The position numbers were made by a program, and so were the translations under genes. This document shows positions 9,479 through 18,400 of a DNA stretch of 20,446 nt, piece by piece. The stretch comes from Saccoglossus kowalevskii (Eukaryota > Hemichordata > Enteropneusta > Harrimaniidae). Each line of letters opens with the position of its first letter. Position 1 is the stretch's first letter. The DNA is taken from the NCBI RefSeq assembly GCF_000003605.2, contig NW_003122425.1:68166-88611 (forward strand), read 5' to 3'. The notes below the pieces were generated by a model. That model did no database searches. It was not told where the DNA came from and saw only the letters and a list, made by a program, of their open reading frames with translations.

Positions 9479-12400
9479 GTAAAAGCTGTTTGTTGAAAAT
9501 CTGTACACGTTGGTGAACAGTTTATTGTCTTAGTTCATATTTACACAATCAATTGCAGGGTATCAGTGTGTATCATTGAATTTACTGTTATATATGTAAT
9601 AAACAAATACCTACACACATTATAGTGGATATTTTATTTTGTTTTGTTTGCAGAAAAGAGGAATAAGGGAAGGTAAGTTTGGACTTGATGACTTTACGTA
9701 AATATACTGTGTTTATGCATGCATGTCGTAGTGTTGTATGTGATATATTCATGTGTATTAAGGTGTAATTTAGTGAGAGAGTGTCGTTAATACGCGAGAA
9801 TTGCATCGTACTGCGACATAAAGGTGTCGACTATGAAAATATCGGTGTATATCATGGCAAGCTTCAAATCATAATACACCTACTTGCCACACGTGCAAAT
9901 CTCCAATCGCTACCAGTTACTTGCGAAGATGGATGAATCTGTTGATTTGCTGTTGCGGGTGTTGCAGTTCACGGACGTGTCTGCGTAATAACGCGCTGAT
10001 ATTATAACCTGTAGTATAAAGTACTCGGCATATTTGAACATATTATCCTTAATAATACGTAACTGCATCCGTGCTCTCATTAATTGTGTGCGAAATGTCC
10101 TTACATAACCGATTGTTCCTTTAGTGCTCTCTGTACTACTGATATGCAATTTCAATTAAAGTTCTCAAAAAGTACAACATGTACAGTTATAATGAAAAAT
10201 TATTACCCTGTGTATTTCTCTTCAGGTGCATCGAGAGTTAAACGAAGTGATATTGGTAAGATATATGTTATCTCATATATTTGTATTAACCGCACATATA
10301 TAACGGTACACCACAATATTATACAAGCAAATATATACAAAGTGATTTCAATATTATAAAAATAATAGTTCCTTATACCATGCTGTTTTAAAGATTGAAG
10401 AATACACACCACCAGAATAGAAACAAATTCAAACTGCAAACTATCACGTTTGTAATCATATCGTCCATTTTTGACATCAACCTAATTACTCAATTCCCGA
10501 AGATTTGTGTCAAATAACATTCCATTACCTTGATACATCGACACCAAGGTCCAGAGAATACCCTGCGGAATGAATTTAACCATTGACTATACAAAGATTG
10601 GGTTGGTGGAAAAACTTAATCACTCTATTTGGTATTAGATCGCTTATATTCCTTTATTTTAATACGCTGCTAATTTGTATTCATTTTTAGTTATTTAAAA
10701 ATACGCAAAATGTACTTGTTCACTCATGTCAGCCAAACGGCTAATGTGTAAGTGTCTTGCATTTTGTACAAAATCTCACATGGATTATCACGTTTCTACA
10801 AAAAAAACTACACATGTCAGGGTCTTATCCTTATCCAACTTTGATTGAACATGATTTGACGCAAGTTTCTGAGATAACCCTACTGCCTATTCATTCTGAC
10901 ATTAGCGTGTGTTACATCGATTGTTATAAATTATAAATTGAGCCGTCTTTAAAAATGTGCCCTTAATGTGGTGCATCAAAACAGCTATCAACATCTCTTG
11001 TATATATATATATCGAAAAGAGACTCAATGATAAACGATCGCTGGAAAAAAATGTTCATTGCCAAAGACGGTCAGCGTGATGATAGCGTCAATTTGAGTT
11101 AACATGCAACCAATTCTGAAACACCTTTGACGACTCTGGTTAAAAGCAAAGATTAGACATAACACCAGCGGATATCGGCGGACAAATGGTGTCAAATTAA
11201 CAAAATTTACACATATTCTGTCGATATACTTGGTTATGTCGTCTTCACATTCAGTTGCTCAACAGGTAATCCCATGAATCAACAACACTAGTAAACTTAG
11301 TTCGAATGTCAATCGCCCTATCAACTTGTACATTTAATTTGTATGTATATATGCAAAGCACAAAAGTTAAAACTAGCACAGGTTTAGATTTTTTATTTTT
11401 CGGTGTGCAAATTAGTGTGCACCAAAACGCGACATTGTAGGCTGGTGTTTAACGAAAGCATCTGTCCCAGTACTCCGGTTCTTGTACAGCTGCGACAAAC
11501 GTCTCATCTCTAATTTTGACAGTCGCGTTCAATAGCTTCTGGCCTCTTTTTCTTTGCACTATCGACATAAACTAGTATTTTACAATTTATTCAATTTTTC
11601 AACATAGGCACAATTTAATTTACTTTTGCACAGATTTAGTTTTTTTTTCTTATACGCATCATGCAACCGGGGTGTATATATATACACCCAGACATATTGT
11701 TTTAATTGCGTTGTGATTCTAGTTAGTATTTTACGTAAGTACATTATCAATATGTTACATAAATATCGAGATTGACATTACAATGTTAGAACATTTAGAA
11801 TACTTTTACAATGCAATATTAATTAACTAAACATTACATTCTAAAATGGCTTTATCTGCGTAATATAGCGTACGTGAGCTAACTTTATACGCTTTTATTA
11901 TTTCAGTGTCATGTTTAATCTTATTAAAATCCGATGTATTGTACGGCATGAATTTAATTTTATTTTATATAGTTAATTTTATTTTCACTATATGTATTTA
12001 TTATTTCATAATTGTTTTTATTATTATTGCGTACATCGCTTTTTGTGTTGTTTTAACTGTAGACACACATGGAGGTGATGTGAAATTTTGAAATAAAACC
12101 TAAAAGGCAGGTGAATACGAGAATCCAAATTCTCACCAATTTATTGGGGCGAATCGAACTTCTAACTGATCAATGGTGATAATTATCATAGATCAACATT
12201 GATGGAGCAGAAAATTTATCGACATGACAGAAATCAACAAATTATCACCAATACCGACGCGAATATCTTGCCAAACTGCAAGAAGTGTCCGCGTCTCTCA
12301 ATTTACCAATTTGGGGTACGAGTGAAAATACTAAAATACAGCAGTCAATGTAATATTATACTGCTCGTCGCAATAGTGAGCAACGGAACGGTAGCAGTAG

Positions 12401-15400
12401 CCCATATGGAAATTCTCGAGCTTAGCCTTATAAGGCAATTGGAAAATTGACCGGCGTGCCTAACTAACTTTTCTTGGTAGTTCCGCCGGTCAACTTTTGA
12501 TTGAGATGGTTGTATTCAAAATACAAATCCCCGTCACGCAACTAGATCTTTTTTTTCTTGTGCATTGCATTTTTTGTTAATTATAAGTTTACTCCCACGA
12601 GCCCATATGGAAATTCTTGAGCTTAGACATGAAAGGCAATAGACAAATTGACCGTAGTATCTGACTAACTTTTCCTGGTAGTTTCGAACTTTTTAATTGA
12701 GGTGGTAGTCTTCGAAATAAAATTCCCGTCATGCAACACTCTCTCTTTTTCACGTGCCTTGTTTCTCCCATGAGCATGCTGTCGGCCAATATAAGAGACT
12801 AGCTATGAGTGTCTGTGGCTTGAAAGTGATTTCTATAGTCATTGTTGATTAAACTCGAATCAAATAAAATAAAGTAAAAGAACATGTATAATACAAATAA
12901 ATAATTAAATAAAAACATATTCAAGAAAAATGAGAAAAAATTAAAACCAAACTAGGATATTGTCTAAATCGGATTGAGTCATGTCCAATTACATGAATGT
13001 GATACAATGACATGTTACCGGATAAACTGAAAATAATTGCGTATTGGATTTTTATAATGTTAGCTCTGCTGACAGTTGACTTGTGAGTGCACAGGATCAT
13101 GACGTCACTGTCTTGTAAGCTATTATTGCTATTCCTTTGATATTTAATATGTATTCACTTTCTGTCTAATTTCACCTCATTAAAATCTGTTATATTACGT
13201 TACACGATTTGCAGCTGTCTATAATCGGACAACATATTTTTTCTTATTTATTGCCAAAACGATAATTATTTTTTTTTTTTTATCAAAAACAAAAAGTCAA
13301 GCTGGAAACATATTTTTCACTAAATTACTAGAACAGCGTGTTTTTTTCGAGGAAAAGGTAACTTGCTCAATAGTGATTCGAGACTAAATTTTTAAAATTA
13401 TTTTGATAATAACATTGCGCATCGCTCGGTAATAACTCAAACGTCGAATACATGTAGTACATGCGATAGTCACTTACTACTGTGGGAGAAATAACGGGTT
13501 CTAGCCGTGCAAGCATAAACGCATTGGCGTCACAGTTGACACACTTGGCCACAACTTACTCGCAACTTGTTATCTAACAAGTGACTTAACAATGAATCCA
13601 CTCATTCCAGCACACACACACTTACACACACAATCACAAATCGGTTATATCGTTTTCTAGTATTCCGATGCAGTCTATATGTTTGAACAGTATATCCTAC
13701 CACGTATAAGAGCGCATTCAACAAAATGGCAACAGCCGCTGAATCCTTGCCAATCCAACAAAGGATTATAATTACCCACTGATTATTTGAATGTGCGGTC
13801 AAAAATGTCAAACTTTTTTTTCTTGTTTGACAACATCTGTTGCACTAATTCTATAAAAATTGAAAGCGCGAGCTTTCGCAAATGGAAGATTAAACACAGT
13901 CATACGAGAAAGGGTTATTCATTATAAACATGCTGTCACTGTTAAATTACTCTTTTATACGAATCATGTAACTACGTATGACAACTTGTTATGGTAAATG
14001 TTCCGCACACCATTGTCAAAAATGGGAAGAATCGTGTTCGTGATGTTTATAAGCATATTGTAAAATTATAAAAATGTGAACAATATTGCAATTAAATATT
14101 TATGCAGTATATTAAATGATGAACAAATATTTGGTGAAATGGGTTTTGTCAATCGCATCGATGATAAAGTTTAATTTTTATAAAAAAAATAAAACTAGTG
14201 TTATAACTGTAAATTTCGCATTCATTCCTTCATATATATTAACTCAATGAAATGTGTGCACATTTTCATGAAGTTATCACTTTTGTTATTTGATCAATTT
14301 ATTAAAAACGTATATGTCAAAAGGTGATTGTCTTCTCTGGAGAACATAGCTGTCCCGAAGAATAATCATTAACTGTCCGGGTTCGTAATGAAGCGTATAA
14401 ACAAGGTTTATATCTGTATATTTATATACTGTACGTTGCTCGTTCGAAAGTCGGCTAGTGTAAGTGGCCATGGGCCCATGCTTATTACATGACATTTGCT
14501 GCGTGGTCAGACGCATGTCTGCTTAAAATGGTGTGGCGCGGCGCGTGGCGTAATCACGATTTCGAATCCAGCGTTGTGATGTATATATGATCGGTTGTCT
14601 GTAAATGCATCCTAATTAAATGCGCTGGAAGAATTACAATTCTTATGAAATATTATGATATTTCTAATATAACAAAAGAATCGCAAGATTAAAATATGAA
14701 ACCAGTTCATCGGTAAATCACATAATGCAAATAATGAGTATATATTTGTAACGGCTCTCCAATTACTCGTTTATAAGTGTTGCATGTTACAAACTAATCG
14801 TATTCTATTTCATATTTGTGTCACTCAATTTACAGCATGTGGGGAAAACGAATTTTTTTTCCGTGACAAGTGTTACCTTTTTTCCACGGAAAAGGTATTG
14901 GGCGATGTCACTAAAGGTTTGTGTGAAAATTATGGTGGCGAATTGGTCTCGTTCTCCTCGGATGAAGAATTCGATTTCTTGAAAGATACCATAAAAATGG
15001 ATCCCAATCTTGACGGATTAAGTTACTGGACAGGAGCTATAAACCAACGCCACAAGTGGCGGTGGGTCACTGGGGAAAAAATTAAAAACAAGTACTGGGT
15101 TCATGGGAAACCTACTAGTAAAAGAAATCGCAATTGCGGAAGCATGTCCCCCGATGATGACTATTATCTTGTTAACTTGAAATGTCGAGGTCATTATCAA
15201 GGATTCATCTGTGAGAGAGGTGAGTGTTACATGCACGTTTATGGAGTGTTGTTGATGATTAAATATAGAAATTCTTCCACAGATTTGATTTTATATTTGT
15301 TCAAACGCCGCTTCACGCTCCGAAATCGGCTGGCTCAAATACCCAATGTGAGTCGCTGTCGGGACTTGTCGGAATAGTGACTAAAAACGCGTGGTCACGG

Positions 15401-18400
15401 TTCAGTCATTTGCCGACTGGTGCCCCATTGTAATGCCATAGTGGTGTAGTAACATGATAGCCCCAGCAGGAAATCTAAACAGTTTAAAGTTAGATTCAAT
15501 TAAGGTATTATTAACTTCATATTTTTGTGTGTTTCATTTTTTTCGCTATAGGAAACACGCCACAAAATAGATACGCAATGGAATCAGGTAATTTGTTTTC
15601 ATAAAAATGATAAAACGTTATTTTATAATATGCAATATCCATCTCCTGAGTATGTTGACATCCCGATTAAAGCTTACAATGAACACGACAGAACGTACGC
15701 ATATATCAGCATACTATGAAAAAAAAGTAAAAAGCCGGTGTATTTTATTTCCAGGCGGATGCAAGTGTATGGTAAGCGGTGACCCTCACTACATGACCTG
15801 CGATGGGAAAAAACATGACTTTCAAGGAAACTGCACGTACATAACTTTTCTTGACAACTTACACCCTGATCAACCATATTTCAAAGTAATGGCTAAAAAC
15901 TCGTATGACCCGAAAAAGAAGAAGATGGTGACATTACAGGAGCATATTACCGTGGAAATATTTCACCCAAGCTTCACTCAGAGCTATACTTTCAGTTTCT
16001 CCAGGGACAACGTCGTGCACGTGAGTTCACAAAATATATTACATATACAATCAAATATATCGCACCACACATACCACCACGCACACCAAACTACCAAGCC
16101 TCATCATGCCGACCACATACCATACCGCACACATCACCACTCCACAAAACCATAAGACACACACTCAGCGAACCACATTGAATTTCCACACAGCATTACA
16201 TCACACCATACTTCCCATGACCCCACCATGCTATACCATACCTCACCACGCCACACAACACGTTTTTCTACCATACCTCACCACACTTTTCAACAATCCG
16301 TTTGGCTTTTATCCTATCTACAATAAACCCGTTATACTCGTTTTGTGGAGGCGGTATAATAAACATCTCACAATATATCTGATCCGACCAAATATATAAT
16401 TGAAGAGAGTGCGAATTATACACATCTTGTTAATGTCCAACGTTTTGGCTCGACATACACAGGCGACCTAAAAGTGCTAAACTCAAATGCAGCAAATAAT
16501 GGATTTTCTCATGACATCTGTATGGAGGTTTCTGTTCAAAGTTGGTTTTAATTAGCTAATTTTATGTCTTACATGTAATCAAAAACTCCGAGATCACGAG
16601 TCTTATCTTATCTCCTCACAAGCACTCTTTCCTGCCAATTACATAATATTGACATGCTTACCAAAATGGCGCACCACATAAAGGGTTATAAAAAGCGACA
16701 AAACACATTTTCCTCTGCTTTTGGGAAATATAAAATCATTGCGTTTACTACACACCAATCAACTTGGAACTATAATAACATTTTGCGAATACATTTATGG
16801 CTGTGTCCTGCTCTGTGTTTTTTTCCTGCACTGATTTGTTTATATTGTTTTCTTTCAATCAGCTGTCCAATAGCCCGAGGTATCGTACTCCAAATGTACT
16901 CCGAAGTATTATCCACAAATCCTAATGATTCTTAGCATTTTATATTGCCACCCCCCCCCCACCAATAATTCTGTTTTAGTTGATTTTGGCATTTGTCAGT
17001 TAGAAACTATTGAGCTGGCCTGGAACGACATCAGTGTGACTTCATGATCATGATGATCGATTACATATTATATAATCCCTCATCTTTGGGCATTTTGTAT
17101 ATACACGCCGAGGCCGCGTTGAAAGCAAGAGAGAGCCAGGAGTCGTATTTTAGTCTTCCAAATAATGTTTCATTCGCCCGCGGTCTCGTCCACTGTTTTC
17201 CTGATTGGAACAATTGATACAATCACAGGAGAGATGAAACACATTTCGGGTGACATAAAAACAATTCGCGTAGCAATCTCGCTCGCGAACTTGGCGACTA
17301 TTCCCGTTCTATGGATATTGAAAGTAGTGTCTGGGTTTATCCACAGCTCAATGGAGTCAATGTTTCACCACCGTCAAATCCCGAAGAAGGTATACTGCTG
17401 ACTTCAGTTGGGAAAAAGATAATGCTTCAAACAGTGTTTGGATTTTGGATGACTTGGGACTTCGTGAGCCGCACGGAAATGAGAGCACCACCAGAGTACC
17501 GGAACAACATCGGAGGCATGTGTGGAAACTGTGATGGCAATCCCGACAATGACTACTTCGCCCCGGACGGTAGCCTCACCTCAACTTCAAATATGTATGG
17601 GAACAGTTGGAAATCGGGTACAAGGTAAGTAACTATGATTTAAGATATGCAAACTAATTCGAGTATACTAATTATGCGATGTGATTAGCCAGTCCTGGTC
17701 GCGTAAAGTTAAGTAAGCATCCATCTGCGTGAGCGTCAATGTTAGTAATGTTTGTGTTCCTTGTGAGTACTAGTTCACCCAGATCAATATACGAGAGGTG
17801 TAAACCATCGTATTGTGATATGGATTCATGAGAAATTACCGTGGGCGCGTTTCAGTAAACTGAAATCTTACATGATGTAGACGAGAAAGCTGCCCGGGTA
17901 CACAAATCAGCTATATAACCTTGTGTTACGTGTTTCCGTGAAACAAGAAAGTATTGATCGGCATGCAACTGAATTGATGTATTTTCACTTTTGAGTGAAT
18001 ACATGTGTTTTAACATAAATGCAGCACATGTGTGGCGTTGGTTATATACACTTATTGTACACACATTTCCCTAATACTACGGACTCGGGGAAAATAGAAA
18101 TGAACCGTCTTATACCGAATGGCAATGTCCCATATCAACAGGAATATAGCCATCGCTCATAATGAACCGTCATATGTTTTCACAATTATGAAATTATATT
18201 ACATATATAGAATATTAACTTTACACATATGGTATGGCCATGAGTTATAGAGGATATCTCGCCAGTCAGATTTATTGACAGATTTAAGTTATTTTCATTT
18301 AGTCGGAGCTTTTGCCATTTTTTTCCATGACCGTAGCTGTCCGGATACCGATCAGGAAGTTGATGAATGTATACCAGAACGCGTGGCTCTTTACGGTGAG

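Larger units (their letters stand above)
10256..14835 (+). other. Intron 3 (4,580 nt)
   Basis: Lies between the propeptide microexon and the lectin exon, with donor GTAAGA and acceptor AATTTACAG. It contains the 200-bp tandem repeat, the 20-bp palindrome, a (CA)n tract, the second CRE, a TGATAATTATCA palindrome at 12177-12188, and a GAAAGC-GCGA-GCTTTC hairpin at 13862-13877. GCACAGRTTTAG followed by a T-run occurs twice, about 250 bp apart (near 11377 and 11627). No extra exon was recognised, though further microexons could hide here. Confidence 0.7.
16021..17346 (+). other. Intron 6 (1,326 nt), splitting the vWD domain
   Basis: Donor GTGAGT, acceptor TTTATCCACAG. It contains the G-poor tract and the C10 run. 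Nothing else is recognisable. Confidence 0.75.

Noticed and set aside
10998-11014. TATATATATATAT run as a promoter
   Set aside because: Deep inside intron 3 with no following exon start; a simple repeat explains it.
12140-12170. Minus-strand B-box-like AGTTCGATTCG
   Set aside because: No cloverleaf or A-box upstream on that strand; a single motif is not enough for a tRNA or SINE call.
15220-15377. Extension of the lectin frame past 15219
   Set aside because: A consensus GTGAGT donor ends the domain right after GFICER, and the extension has no domain. It may matter only as intron retention.
16021-16155. Readthrough of exon 6 into a His/Pro/Thr-rich tail
   Set aside because: There is a good donor at 16021 and the vWD fold continues in exon 7; the tail is the G-poor intronic repeat.
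17165-17401. 78-codon open frame overlapping the start of exon 7
   Set aside because: Wrong frame for the vWD domain; the frame at 17347 carries the family pattern.
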